From: Oasisia sp. SBJ-2009
Lineage: Eukaryota; Annelida; Polychaeta; Sabellida; Siboglinidae
Assembly (NCBI GenBank): GCA_964017155.1
Contig: OZ024856.1
Span: 45,810,110 to 45,874,109, forward strand
Length of the DNA stretch: 64,000 nt
Direction: 5' to 3'
Shown here: positions 42,913-55,164 of the stretch, piece after piece
Numbering within the stretch: the stretch's first letter is position 1
Layout: each line of letters opens with the position of its first letter
Translations under genes and position numbers: made by a program
The notes under the pieces: model-generated
Databases searched by the model: none
Told to the model about the DNA's origin: nothing
What the model saw: only the letters and a program-made list of their open reading frames with translations

Positions 42913-44330
42913 AGTGGTTGAACCAAAATGTTCTTTATGTTTTTTAATGTGCCCTGACAGTAGTCACCATAAGAAGTATACTGGTAGTTGTTTCATGTAT
43001 TTAGGGGAATTTAAGGCAAACTACATGTGTAAAACTAGACATTTTGTGACATTTTCTGACGGCTTGCTAATATAACAATTAATTAATTACTATTAACTGA
43101 TAATAGTAATTAATTAATATGTAATGGTGCTTCCCTCAAGCACATAGATGACATATTAATAAAACTGCAGTTTTACAAAAATATTCATTTAGTACATTTT
43201 TCGAGCATTCTATTTGATTTTGTACAAATGTTAATCACGAGAAGCTTATATCTTTTAAATTATACTGGTTTTGTTGTAAACTATGGTGAAGGCCAATACT
43301 TATCTTATTTTTTTATTCAGTTAATATAATATTATAATGTATCATATTTTTCAACAATATTTTACAAATTACATATATACTCGATAACAAATAATATTTC
43401 ATTTCCCAGTAAAGACATACAGCAGTCAAGTATAATATAATTTTATAAACATTAATGATAAATAATCATAAATTATAATCATTAATAAATTTAGTATAGC
43501 CTAACCAACACACAAAAGTGCGAACAATATGCTAAAAAGGAAAAATTATACAATAATGCCAAAAAATAAACTAATATAAATTAGCTACATTAAACATGGC
43601 AGTAATTAATTAGTTTGCACCGACACATGTTCAGGCATAAGTACTTGCTGATTATTAATAATATTAATAATTATTAATCAAAGACATCCGCTGTCGATCA
43701 CGTTGGTATCTGAATGCTTTATATGCCACAATGCATTGCACGCACTGGGAAAAGGGCCAAATGGCAATTGGTTTTGAGACAGGGGCTCCATAAACAAACC
43801 TTGTGCATGTGTGTGCTAACAATTGGTGAGCTATCACTGTAATCATATTATCGTACACACATCTTTACACTTCCGCATATATGAATCCTGTTGAATCCAA
43901 CTAAACAAATAGTCACAAAACATTATCAATGATAGGCCATTTTTACTGCCTAATTACTACAACTTTTTATCGATCGGATATGATATTTGTGTGATCATAT
44001 TAACATATTTTTCTTCTCTTTGTAACTTTTCAAAATGGCCGTACTCATTAACACAATCTCGCCTGTCAACGTGATCCAATATGGCCACAGGCATAGACAA
44101 TGAAAATAAAAAACTACACTGAGGGAACAAAAATCATTAATCCCTTTTAAACACCACCAAAAAATCAGTTATAAGCACATAATCACCTACTGGCATTATA
44201 TCAACATACAAAAATTATAAATGAAAGATATGTTGTGTGACAATAAACTACGGCTACTAATCTCGGACCCCTGTCTCACCATGTTGTCAGAAGGAGTGGA
44301 AACTCTGTCTGATCTCCCTATCAAAATGCA
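42913..44330. repeat. Family X copy C, tandem to copy B
   Basis: It begins inside the family (GTGGTTGAACCAAAATGTTC, equivalent to about 41,290) and repeats the rest of copy B, so copies B and C are a head-to-tail tandem duplication of about 1.4-1.6 kb. Confidence 0.8.
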
Positions 44331-45425
44331 AACTGATGGACTGATAAATCACATAGACATACTCAAAGTCAGCATCACGAAAAGTGCTAAATAATTACGG
44401 AAAGCAAGAAACAAGACTATAAGCTTGAACTTTTGTCTCTCTTAAACAGGCATGTAAAAAGTTATCACAGGTTACACAGGTGAGGTTTTTCATTCTTCCA
44501 TTGGCTTCTGTAGCAGAGAGATCCTTCAGCACATGTCCTAACAGCAAGAAGACAATTGATTTTCTCAGCATTACATGACTTGGTGTTATGCGAAAGCAAT
44601 TATTCACTATGTTAACCAGTATAGGAATTCGGAACACCCACAGCAGCACCTAGTCCAAGACACGGTCTTAGTCCAATAAACATAAATTTGAGAAGGGTTC
44701 TGGAAATTAGTGCAAATCTGACCATTTTTTTTATCTAGAACAGATTAGCAATCTTTTCAGTTATACGTGGAAATAGTACTGATTTAAAATAATGTGATGC
44801 CATCAGGCCTTGTGTTTTGAGGAGCGTGATCACGGTCGTGCTCCTTCTTTTGCTTTTGGAAGGACGATATTATCAGCGCACTCTGACGTTGGAATTTTTT
44901 TGTACGTTCATTTCTTTATGTCAGTATTAGGCCTACACATTTCCGATGCCGCTATCATGTATGAAGTATGAGGCTCGTAAGGATAATGGTGTGCGCATGC
45001 ATGTGGCATCACTGCCTGAAAAATTGAAGATCTACAAGTGTCTGATAACACTGTCAGTGATTCAGCATCTGAGAGTACATCAGATGATGATAATTACCCC
45101 TCAGGTCATGAATCACACTCAGATTATGAGGAATCTGATTCAGAGTGAGACTATGGACAGTCGACTAACAAGTTTGAACCATGCTGGCAAGGGCATGATG
45201 TGACAATAAATAGTTAACAAGCTTTTAAGATTGTCATGATTGCAGCCATAAACCTGTAACTTTGAAACTTCAGTGCATATATGATAAATATATATATTCA
45301 TAATTTGTCTTTATATGGAATTAGTATATGTAGTAGTAGTACCGGTAGTAGTAATAGTAGTAGGTAGTATAGCAACCAGTCTACCTCATTTAATCATAAT
45401 GTGAGCCTCCAGGCCTGAGTTGTCA

Positions 45426-45458
<33 letters not shown>

Positions 45459-45897
45459 CACGCGTGCGTGCGTGCGTGCGTGTTAAACATGTTAATAAAA
45501 TTTCATTTTTACTTTCAGAACAGTCACTTTATTGAACAATCAAATGTTACAACAAGACAGTACTCGTACAAATGCATGCGCTATACATACATATTTCATA
45601 TATCAATAGCTCTCCTGGGCCATTTTAGGAGGACGATTTTTAGCTCTCAAATAGCTATCCTGGGCATTTTGAGGAGGACGATTTTTAGCTCTCCAATGTT
45701 TTTCAAAAGGCGAGGCCTGGTGATGTTGTTAATTGTTTTCTTTTATTGTATTGTAAAGACAAATCATTCTGAATTCAGTACTTTAATGTAAAAACAGATA
45801 TAACAGAGATAATTTGCTGATGTTACAACACTAGGTCCCACGAATCCTCTGTAAAATCACTAGATTATTGTCTCAAGAAGATACATGTCTGGAAGAT
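44331..45897. other. Spacer with short open frames and small repeats
   Basis: Contains a (GT)n/(GC)n tract at 45,425-45,482 and a duplicated 45-bp unit (GGAGGACGATTTTTAGCTCT) at about 45,609-45,700. A minus-strand frame at 44,395-44,649 and a Ser/Asp/Glu-rich plus-strand reading at about 45,028-45,148 have no recognised family. Confidence 0.4.
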
Positions 45898-46533
45898 TCA
45901 CTAACTTCACCTGATGTTGTTTCAGGTAACAGCAACATCTGTTGAAAGGTGTTCACGTCAGAAGTATCTGAAATGAAGTGACAAAGCTGCCAAAAATCGC
46001 ACACATTCACGACAACTGTCACGTCCTATGACACACCAGAACGGAGGGCATCAAGTCATGTGATCAAACATCTACATTTGGGTCTTTGAGAAAAAGTGAT
46101 TGTCGCTCGAGGAATAATCATTTATTTTAATATTTGTAGACATCAACTCATTCAAGGATATTCAAACGTGACTAAATTATTCTGTGAATGATGAATCATC
46201 TTTATGAGTTACTGCAACTACAAGACATTCTTCTCAGGGTTCAGTTTAAGCGCTGTGTGTGCGTAGTGACATTTGTGGAGGGGGAATGTAAATGTGATGC
46301 TTGTGGAAACATCTTTCAAAAAGATGGTGTCTTAAAGACTGCATTTTGGCACTATCATTGGTGAGAAACTTCAGATGTGATGCATGTGGTTTACATATCT
46401 TGTTGAGTATTGTCCAGTCAAGTACTAGAGCTCACTTGGTTGTAACACAACGCCATATGTAGAAGACACAAGTGTGGATCCACCCAGTGGTGCAAACCTA
46501 AAAGTGTGGTGAATGGAAACAGGTGTTTTCAAT
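45898..46533 (+). other. Upstream block of zinc-finger copy 3 with splice acceptor
   Basis: GATGTTGTTTCAG ends at 45,925 and is followed by GTAACAGCAACATCTGTTGA. The rest matches the upstream blocks of copies 1, 2 and 4, including the decayed CDACG words. Confidence 0.6.
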
Positions 46534-47301
46534 ATGGCTGAGAATATAAGCACTGGTACTATTGAGAAATTATTTGAATGTGACACTTGTGGTAAGCATT
46601 TTTTAAATGTTTGCATCCATGCAGGTGAAAAACCATACCAGTGTGATACATGTTGTACACAATTCTCGCAAAGTAGTAGTTTGAAGAAACATATCCATAT
46701 CAAGACTGAGGATAACCCATACAAATGTGATACCTGTGGTGCACAATTCTCAAAAAGTGATAGTTTGAAGAAACATATGCGTACCCACACAGGGGATAAA
46801 CCATATAAATGTGATACATGTGGTGCACAATTCTCACAAAGTTGTAGTTTGAAGAAACATATCCGTATCCACACAGGGGATAAACCATATAAATGTGATA
46901 CCTGTGGTGCACAATTCTCACAAAGTAGTAGTTTGAAGAAACATTTCCATATCCACAGTGGGGATAAACCGTACAAATGTGGTACCTGTGGTGCACAGTT
47001 CTCGCACAATGGAAGTTTGAAGGAACATGTCCGTACCCACACTGGTGATAAACCATACAAATGTGATACCTGTGGTGCACAGTTCTCGCAGAGGGGAAAT
47101 TTGAAGAAACATATCCGCAACCACACTGGTGATAAACCATTCAGGTGTGATACCTGTGGTGCACAATTTTCATTAAATGGTAATTTGAAGTCCCATGTCC
47201 GTATCCACACAGGGGATAAACCATATAAATGTCATACCTGTGGTGCACAATTCTCACAAAATGGTAGCTTGAAGAGACATATCCGTATCCATACGGGATA
47301 A
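46534..47301 (+). CDS. C2H2 zinc-finger protein, copy 3 (seven sound fingers)
   Basis: Starting at the conserved MAEN ATG (46,534; another in-frame ATG lies 21 bases upstream), the protein has 255 residues. Finger 1 is collapsed (CDTCGKHFLNVCIH, about nine residues missing). Finger 2 lacks its last His (HIHIKTED). Seven standard fingers follow. The frame ends HIRIHTG by a small deletion, and three more finger-like units follow in other frames to 47,589. The loss of finger 1 and the early stop suggest decay, but the core array could still bind DNA. Confidence 0.7.
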   Translation: MAENISTGTIEKLFECDTCGKHFLNVCIHAGEKPYQCDTCCTQFSQSSSLKKHIHIKTEDNPYKCDTCGAQFSKSDSLKKHMRTHTGDKPYKCDTCGAQFSQSCSLKKHIRIHTGDKPYKCDTCGAQFSQSSSLKKHFHIHSGDKPYKCGTCGAQFSHNGSLKEHVRTHTGDKPYKCDTCGAQFSQRGNLKKHIRNHTGDKPFRCDTCGAQFSLNGNLKSHVRIHTGDKPYKCHTCGAQFSQNGSLKRHIRIHTG

Positions 47302-48360
47302 ACCATACAAATATGATACCTGTGGTGCACAATTTTCAAAAATGGTAGTTTGAAGAAACATATCCGTATCCACACAGGGGACAAACAATACAAATATGAC
47401 ACTTATGGTGGAGAATTCTCACAGAGTGGTAATTTGAAGATACTTGTCTGTAGCCACACAGGGGATAAACCTTACAAATGTGACAACTGCGGCGTACAAT
47501 TCTCACAAAGTGGTAATTTGAAGGTTCATGTATGTATCCACACAGTGAATAAACTATATAAATATGATATCTGTGGTGTACAATTGTAAGACATTTTTGA
47601 TTTTAATAAGCATATATGTACCCACAATGAGGATAAACTATAAAATGTGATTCATGTAGTAAATAATTCTCACGTAATTATTTGAAAATATGTCCGTATC
47701 CACAATACTTGTATTATATAATCATCAAAAAGTGGTACTTTGAGGATGTCCTGGTGAGAAACCCAATAACATAATGTTTTAAGTATAATGCACAAAATTG
47801 CCATTTTTTTGTCATTTTAACTTTTAAGGCACATGTATGTATCTATATCACTGTTTTTGCATTCTTTTAAAACAGTGACTTTCTTCATTAGAAAATACTT
47901 TGTCAAACTCTACTTCAAGAACTGAGACCAGACAATCCTCGTGGACGTTGGGTATAGTCTCAATCCTGACGTAGATATAGGGCAGATACAGGGCGCTTTC
48001 TTTCACGTAGAATGTTTTATTATAACTCAAATTTAACAGTAACTCTCAAATGTGATTAAACAAATGACTAATATTGCTCCATTTGTTACTATCTGTACTT
48101 CGCGCTACAACTATAATGTTGTATGTTGTGATGTTAATATAATTAAATACTCTGTGATATATATATATATATATGTGATATATATGTATATATATATATA
48201 TAATGCAATTTATAATGCTTGAATTTTTTATTGGTGAATTCTGACGAACTGGCGTGAATAATACAGGCAGACCCCAAACTAGAAACTGCACGTGGAGTTC
48301 TATCTTGGATATGTTATCAGGGTTATAAGTGATTAATAAAACACATTAGTAGTTACATTG
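47302..48360 (+). pseudogene. Decayed trailing fingers and 3-prime block of copy 3
   Basis: Finger words continue in shifted frames to about 47,740 (open piece 47,350-47,589). The common 3-prime block starts near 47,938 (GGACGTTGGGTATAGTCTCA), with an AT tract at 48,150-48,202 and the AGACCCCAAACTAGAAACT segment shared with copy 1. Confidence 0.7.
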
Positions 48361-48654
48361 CAGAAAATTGCAGAGTTTTAAATTGTCAAAGAATCCCTTT
48401 AAGCAGACCAAATTAAAACAATCAGCTTAATGATTTTACCAGTGGTTACTAACTAAAGAACATTGGAAAACAAACTGTAATATATGCTTGAACAACATGT
48501 TTATGACACGTTCTACCTATATTCAATGACTGCATTGCTGTGAACAAGAAGCCTATGTAATGTGCAACTGATGTTGTATACATGGTGTTGTAGCTATAGG
48601 TCTATCATATGCTGACTGTACACCTCACACTGTCACCAAACAGTGCTTATTACT
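48361..48654. other. Spacer, nothing recognised
   Basis: No gene or repeat boundary seen. Confidence 0.3.
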
Positions 48655-50068
48655 GAAGAAGACACTGGACAGTTTTTGTCCACCCTGGCTCTGGCAGTAA
48701 CCACTGACCACATCTTTCATTTGCTCAGAGCCAGAGGATAGAGTAGCACCTGACAGTGACCATAGGTCAATATCCCTTTTCTTCTTTAGTCAGCCTCCAG
48801 GCTGGCACCAGGCTATTCTGACCTCCAGTCTGTCTTTCATGTGGACCTGTCAAATTTCCTCACACGATCCTAGCACTTGTTAACATCGTCTCGTTTTTGG
48901 GAGGGGGGGGGGGGCAACATAGGCATTTTATTATGGACCTCCTCGCATAACGTAACAACAACAACATATTATGGCCTTTACCTCTGTGGATACAGGTTTC
49001 TGAGTCATTTGTCACTGTCAGTTTGATGCAGTTAGCAATAACAAGACTACGTAGCACTGTCTGTTGTATTTATGATCTTGATGGCTATAAAGTAGATGAC
49101 TCAATATATGATTTGCTTTTCTCTTACCTGATGCCAGCATGGAGGGTATATTTGGACACGCTGCCCAGCAGCAATGACGGTAATTAGCATAATGTATAGA
49201 GTAGTGGGCGCTGCTAGTATTTATAGTGGACCAGGCTAGGCTAGGGTTAGAACAGTAGACACGGTAATAAACATTCTGACAAGTTGTTTGTATTGATATA
49301 TTTAATATAGTATTAAACAAGTAATACCATTATATTACCTATAGTAATATATCATGGAAATAAAAAGTATTTGAAATACTTTACATTGTATTTGTATTTA
49401 AATACTTGTGCATTAACAGTATTTGTAATTGTATTTGAATCCTCAGGTGTATTTGTATTTAAAAAAAGTCAATGTATTTGACCCCATGTCTGACTGGTGT
49501 CACATAGAGTTCTGTCATATGTTAAGTGGACGCCTCACACTGTCATTGTTGAAAGTGTCTACAATCTATTATATATAACAACAGAACGTTGTTTTTAGTA
49601 TATCTGGCAGAGTGCGCATGCATTCACATTTCACAAAAATACATCCCTACTTCGACAACAAGACGTTTTGCTTCACTAAGTTTTCCCATGCGAGGAAACT
49701 TCGTCTGTTTCGGTTTTTCCCACTGGGAATGGCATACAAATGTGCCACACCATTTTATGGCATTCACACCAGACGTACGAATATGGGGCTTCACACCTGA
49801 CATACCATTGTAGGGCATTCACACCTGACATACCATTGTAGGGCATTCACACCTGACATACCATTTTATGGCATTCATACCTAACGTACCAGTGTAGGGC
49901 ATTCACACCTGATGTACCAACGTTGGGCATTCACACCAGTAGTATCGTTGTAGGGCTTTCACATATGCCCTACCATCATATGGCATTCATACCTGTTGTA
50001 TCGTATTTATATAAACGGTACGATTGTAGAGCATTCACACATTCCATACCTTTGTATACATATGTATT

Positions 50069-50111
<43 letters not shown>

Positions 50112-50170
50112 ATAAACTATATATGCGGGAACGAATCAAGAAGTGTCTTGCCAAACCATATAGCTTTAAG
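48655..50170. repeat. Duplicated downstream segment (pair with 34,315-35,560)
   Basis: Same order as the first copy. It contains about 205 extra bases at 49,131-49,335 between two TTACC words, and the 28-bp minisatellite at about 49,740-50,045. Confidence 0.75.
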
Positions 50171-52240
50171 CACTTATGGTATAAATATGAACTATGTACG
50201 TCAATTTAGGAAGCGAGGAAATCCCCCCGTAGCGGGTGGTATCAGAACAGTTTTGGAGCGTTTTTCATGTCGTTCAGAGCTGCGGCCTGCGCTGTTCATA
50301 ATTTATGCGTTCAGGCGCCATTAACGTTGCGTGGCATTTGCAACGGCCAACGTGCGCGCCATGTAATCTGTGCTATCCTCATGTTATGATTATCAGTTAA
50401 ATAGTAGAAAGTTATTATTAAATATGTGTTGCATCAATAATCAAGTTTAAGAAAAACACGAAATTTCAAAACAGTTAAATTTACGGCATCAGGGCAGGTC
50501 ATCACGATTACTTGTGATTGCGTGTGCGACCTACTTCCATTTTAATCAATGCAGGAAAACATTATTAATCTGATCAATCCACATCTAAAACAGTTGTTTT
50601 TTTAGTAAATCGTGTAAACAGAACTTAATACATGTATATTATATGTGTGTCAATATTACTATTTTATTATAGAAAGTAAAGGCAGTTAATATTTCCACTT
50701 TAATATACACCACCAAATACCTGTAATTCACATTTTACCATTCAGTACCATTTTGTGTGGTATTTTATGTGAACTATTTTCGTTATTTCAATTTCATGTA
50801 GACACTCGGGAAGTGTGGTCGTGAAGAATATGGATAAGTTACAATATCAACGTTAAGTTATATACAGCTAAGTTTAATATTACATGTGTTAGTTAAAAAC
50901 CCATTTCCTGTTTAATTTTTTTATCATAGAGTTAAGTGCTGTAATTAAATTTTCTGTAATGTTGTATGTAGTATTGACTGTAATGTATTGATTTGTAGGC
51001 ATTGCTCCTGACAAGGGTCGATTCATCAGCAACTTGGAGAGGTTCCCCATGGACTAAAACAGAGAAATTGTGAACTTCAATGCATATCGCATGGACTTAT
51101 GCACAATACCTATATAGTGAAACCTGTGTGAATGTCAATGATGGCAATGCTCGCATGGGTCAAATTTCTCAAGAACTGACAACATTCGCAGTCGCTTCAC
51201 ATTCGTTGCTCAGCTCGAATTTATTTGCAATAACAGTGTATACACTGGAAGAACATTGCAGTATGGTCTTGGGAATTGTAGATACTGCTACTACAATGTT
51301 TCCATTCTTCAATAAATGGCAGAACTGTGACATCAGCAGAAATTGATGGCGTGACTGGTTTATACATAGTCTACACCTGTTGCTCAGCTGGAAGTTACGT
51401 GCAGTGAAATGTACTCATCAAAAAAGTTAATGTAAATGCAGTGGGCCAAATATAGAAAAACATAGGAATGTAGGTCAACTGTGAAGGTCATGTCAAGGTC
51501 ACCAAATAAATCGCATGTCAAAGGGTTTATCAAGATTTATGGTGAATTTATGAATTAATTATTCATTAAATTCCTGTATATAGGTCAGATGTGAAATATA
51601 GGTCAAATAATTAGGTCAAGTTCTAATAACCTCTTAACGTGTTCATAAAGTTGCTATATTGACAGTTTTGATATATAAATGTTAACAAGGGTCATTTCCT
51701 AAACAATGTCACCTAAATTATACCATTAATAGGAATTTATACCATACTGTGTCAAATCTAGGTCATATATAAAATCTAGGTCAACTTTGAAGGTCAAATC
51801 AAGGTCCAAAAAAAATTACATTTCCTAAAGGGTTGACCCATTTTGGGTTTCACATGCATAAGTTAAATGGTTCCAATGTTATTACTGGTTTCCAACCTAT
51901 TTTGTGCAGTCATTTTGCAGCCTCTGCACAAGAAATGGAACAAAATCCTATAGACAGAAATGCAGCAATTTTAAGGTTTAAAAATTGAATTTCTCCGTAA
52001 ATATTGAAGATTTCAAAAAAATTCTAAAAGTTTTATTAACTACATACTAGTATCTAGCACATGGCACCATTTAAATGATGATATAACATATTCTAATTTT
52101 TTGTTGATATACCAACATGATTATATGCCAATCCACGGATGAGTTAGATGTATTTTAACACATTATCAGACAATGGCATGTTAGCTGGTTTGAGTATAAG
52201 TACAAATTGGAGGAAAGCAGCCAAGTATCAAATTAAATGA
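50171..52240. other. AT-rich spacer
   Basis: No gene recognised. An open frame at 51,080-51,346 has no domain; it follows a TTTGTAG acceptor-like site near 50,999 and ends near an AATAAA, so a non-coding transcript is possible. Around 51,470-51,800 the phrase AGGTCAA recurs several times. Confidence 0.35.
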
Positions 52241-52265
52241 TCTGGTGATTGGAGACTTACCGACA

Positions 52266-52449
52266 ACTTTAGTGGTGTTAGAGGCACGCCCATAAGCCTG
52301 GCCATATCACTGATATAAAAATAAACTGGATTGCGGGTCAAGCGTCTCCGAGTGAAGCCACCGGATGTAGAAGCGTCGCCATTGAACCAATCCCAAAACA
52401 AAGGCACATGTGATCCACTCCTTCGGTGAGCTTGTGCTGCGGCATGCAT
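52266..52449 (-). other. Possible coding exon with splice donor
   Basis: A minus-strand frame reads MHAAAQAHRRSGSHVPLFWD through FTRRRLTRNPVYFYISDMAR and VPLTPLKLS. It then meets GGTAAGTC, a strong splice donor, at about 52,260-52,266. The region is richer in CpG than its surroundings. I recognise no family, and no matching acceptor or second exon is visible. Confidence 0.25.
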
Positions 52450-53080
52450 GCCCAGTTCAGCCAGTTCAGCGTGTATGTTTTGTTTTTGAGAATCGTCAAA
52501 TCATCCGTATAATTATACCGGGCCCTCATGTACAGCATATATATGCATCAACAGACAATCAGCCGGCAGTGGAAATTCGTTCCATTTGTAAATACAAATC
52601 AGCTATATCTAGATCTATAGTACACACAAAGAAGCATGTTGATAATGGATACCATAGCCTAGGGTAAGCAGAAAAATAACGACCCCAAAATACAAATTCA
52701 ACGGGCAATAAACACATTACCCAGCTTCCCTCTACTTTGTCAGTTCTTCTGCCAACACTTGATGTTCCAACACTTGGTGTATAATCATGATAACTGACAG
52801 TTGAAAGAATTAGAACAATTCATGTAGTAAATAATACCACTCAGATTTCCGCTTCTTTCTTGTAACTTTAAGTTACTTTTTATTATTACATGTAAAACGA
52901 ACATTCCCAGAGATTTATTTATTATTTCAACTTTTATTGTATTGTAAAGATAAATAATTCTGAATTCAGTGCTTTAATATAAAAAGAGATATAACAGTCA
53001 TAATTTACTCATGTTACAACACTAGGTCCCACGAATCCTCTCTAAAATGACTAGATTATTGTCTCAAGATGATATATGCC
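52450..53080. other. Spacer, no gene recognised
   Basis: The right end (about 52,930 onward) matches the region just upstream of copy 3 (ACACTAGGTCCCACGAATCC), so the duplication unit begins before the acceptor block. Confidence 0.4.
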
Positions 53081-53740
53081 TGTTAGATTCACTAACTTCA
53101 CCTGATGTTGTTTCAGACAACAGCAACATCTGTCGAAAAGTGTTCACATCAGAAGTATATGAAATGAAGTGACAAAGCTACCAAAAATCGCACACATTCA
53201 CAACAACAATTGTCACGTCCTGTGACACACCAGAACGGAGAACATCAAGTCACGTGATCAAACATCCACATTTGGACTTTCGAGAAAGAGAAAATGTGAT
53301 TGTCGCTCGAGGAACAATAATTTATTTTCGTATTTGAAGACACCAACTCATTCAAGGATATTCCAGTGTGACTAAAATATTCTCTGACTGATGAATCACC
53401 TTGATGTGTTATTGTATCTATAAAACATTCTTCTCAGAGTTCAGTTTAGTGCTGTGTGTGCGCACTGACATTTGTGGGAAAATATATAATTGTGATGGTC
53501 GTGGAAACGTTTTACAAAAGATGGTGTCTTAAAGTCTGCATTTCAGCATTAACATTGGTGAGAAACTTCAGATGTGATGCATTTGGTTTACACACCTTGT
53601 TGAGTATTGTCCAGTCAAGTACTAGAGCTCACTTGGTTGTGACACAACGCCATATGTAGAAGAACTTTGAAGACACAAGTGTGCATCCACCCAGTGGTGC
53701 AAACCTAAAGGTGTGGTGAATGGAAACAGGTGTTTTCAAT
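53081..53740 (+). other. Upstream block of zinc-finger copy 4 with splice acceptor
   Basis: GATGTTGTTTCAG ends at 53,116. The block aligns with the equivalents of copies 1-3 and contains the same decayed finger words. Confidence 0.6.
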
Positions 53741-54841
53741 ATGGCTGAAAATATGAGCACTAGTACTACTAAGAAATTATTTGAATGCGACACTTGTGGT
53801 AAGCGTTTTTCACGCAATAATGGCTTAATGCAACATGTCCGCCTCCATACTGGTGAAAAACCATACAAATGTGATACCTGTGGTGCACAATTCTCACTAA
53901 ATAGTCATTTAAAGACACATATCCGTATCCACACTGGGGAAAAACCATACAAATGTGATACCTGTGGTGCACAATTCTCTCAAAATAGTGGTTTGAAGTA
54001 CCATGTCCGTATCCACACTGAGGAAAAACCATACAAATGTGATACCTGTGGTGCACAATTCTCACAAAATAGTGGTTTGAAGAGACATGTCCGTATCCAC
54101 TCTGGGGATAAACCATACAAATGTGATACCTGTGGTGCACAATTCTCACAAAATAGTGGTTTGAAGTACCATGTCCGTATCCACACTGGGGATAAACCAT
54201 ACAAATGTGACACCTGTGGTGCACAGTTCTCAGGATATGGTAGTTTTAAGTACCATGTCGGTATCCACAATGGAGATAAACCATACAAATGTGATACCTG
54301 TGGTGCACAATTCACGTACGGTAGTACTTTTAAGAGACATATCCGCATCCACACTGGTGATAAACCATACAAATGTGACACCTGTGGTGCACAATTCTCA
54401 CGATATTGTCATTTGAAGAAACATATCCAAATCCACACTGGTGAGAAACCATACAAATGTGATACCTGTGGTGCACAATTCTCACACAGTAGTAATTTGA
54501 AGGTACATATCCGCATCCACACTGGGGACAAACCATACAAATGTGACACCTGTGGTGCACAATTCTCACAAAGCAGTGGTTTGAAGCACCATATCCTTAT
54601 CCACACTGGAGATAAACCATACAAATGTGATCTCTGTGGTGCCCATTTCTCACGCCGTGGTAGTTTGAAGTCCCATGTCCGTATCCACAGTGGGGATAAA
54701 CCATACAAATGTGACACTTGTGGTGCACAATTCTCACACATCGTCATGGACGTTGGGTGTAGTCTCAAGCCTGACGTAAATATAGCACAGATACAGGGGG
54801 CTTTCATCCAGGGAGAATATTTTATTATCTATACGCCCTGA
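53741..54841 (+). CDS. C2H2 zinc-finger protein, copy 4 (11 fingers, fused tail)
   Basis: From the conserved MAEN ATG the protein has 366 residues: MAENMSTSTTKKLF, then 11 complete C2H2 fingers, then half a finger (YKCDTCGAQFSH) that runs into IVMDVGCSLKPDVN. The tail is the common 3-prime block (untranslated in the other copies) read in frame, so a deletion at about 54,740 fused array and tail. Contact residues (-1, 2, 3, 6) differ widely between fingers (for example R/N/G/Q, L/S/H/T, R/C/H/K, H/S/N/V), while the framework is nearly fixed. It is the best-preserved copy and a probable DNA-binding protein. No effector domain is seen; an upstream exon could supply one. Confidence 0.8.
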   Translation: MAENMSTSTTKKLFECDTCGKRFSRNNGLMQHVRLHTGEKPYKCDTCGAQFSLNSHLKTHIRIHTGEKPYKCDTCGAQFSQNSGLKYHVRIHTEEKPYKCDTCGAQFSQNSGLKRHVRIHSGDKPYKCDTCGAQFSQNSGLKYHVRIHTGDKPYKCDTCGAQFSGYGSFKYHVGIHNGDKPYKCDTCGAQFTYGSTFKRHIRIHTGDKPYKCDTCGAQFSRYCHLKKHIQIHTGEKPYKCDTCGAQFSHSSNLKVHIRIHTGDKPYKCDTCGAQFSQSSGLKHHILIHTGDKPYKCDLCGAHFSRRGSLKSHVRIHSGDKPYKCDTCGAQFSHIVMDVGCSLKPDVNIAQIQGAFIQGEYFIIYTP

Positions 54842-55160
54842 CTATTACCAGAGCTGCTCTGGCAATAAGCGCGAAAAATCCTTATTGCCAGAGCAGAACT
54901 GGATTGATGGTGATGTGCATGCGCGTCCGGTTGGCGATATTTTTTAGCGAACACATGTCGACGTAGTAATTATTTCAGATACATATGATATGACGCCCTA
55001 ATATCGTTTTTGACTGATTTACGCGATCTTGGAGGGGAAACTGCGATAAGATCGATCCGCAGAGCTGCTCTGGCAATAAGGGCGGTGGTGTGCAAGCGTG
55101 TCCGGTTGGCGATATTATTTAGCGAACACGTCGACATAATAATTATTAAGTGCGCATGCA
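54842..55160. repeat. Hairpin and duplicated 90-bp segment
   Basis: CTGCTCTGGCAATAAG at 54,854 pairs with its mirror at about 54,881-54,896 around an 11-base loop. The segment GCTGCTCTGGCAATAAG through GTCCGGTTGGCGATATT is repeated at about 55,067-55,145. Confidence 0.7.
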
Positions 55161-55164
55161 TTCA

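Noticed and set aside
44395..44649. 84-codon minus-strand frame
   Set aside because: Contains a CVTCDNFLHAC segment but no recognisable family; could be chance.
44946..45203. Small protein gene with Ser/Asp/Glu-rich end
   Set aside because: The acidic reading lies in a different frame from the open one, begins after a stop, and has no homology I recognise.
51080..51346. 88-codon open frame
   Set aside because: No domain; kept only as a possible non-coding transcript in the spacer entry.
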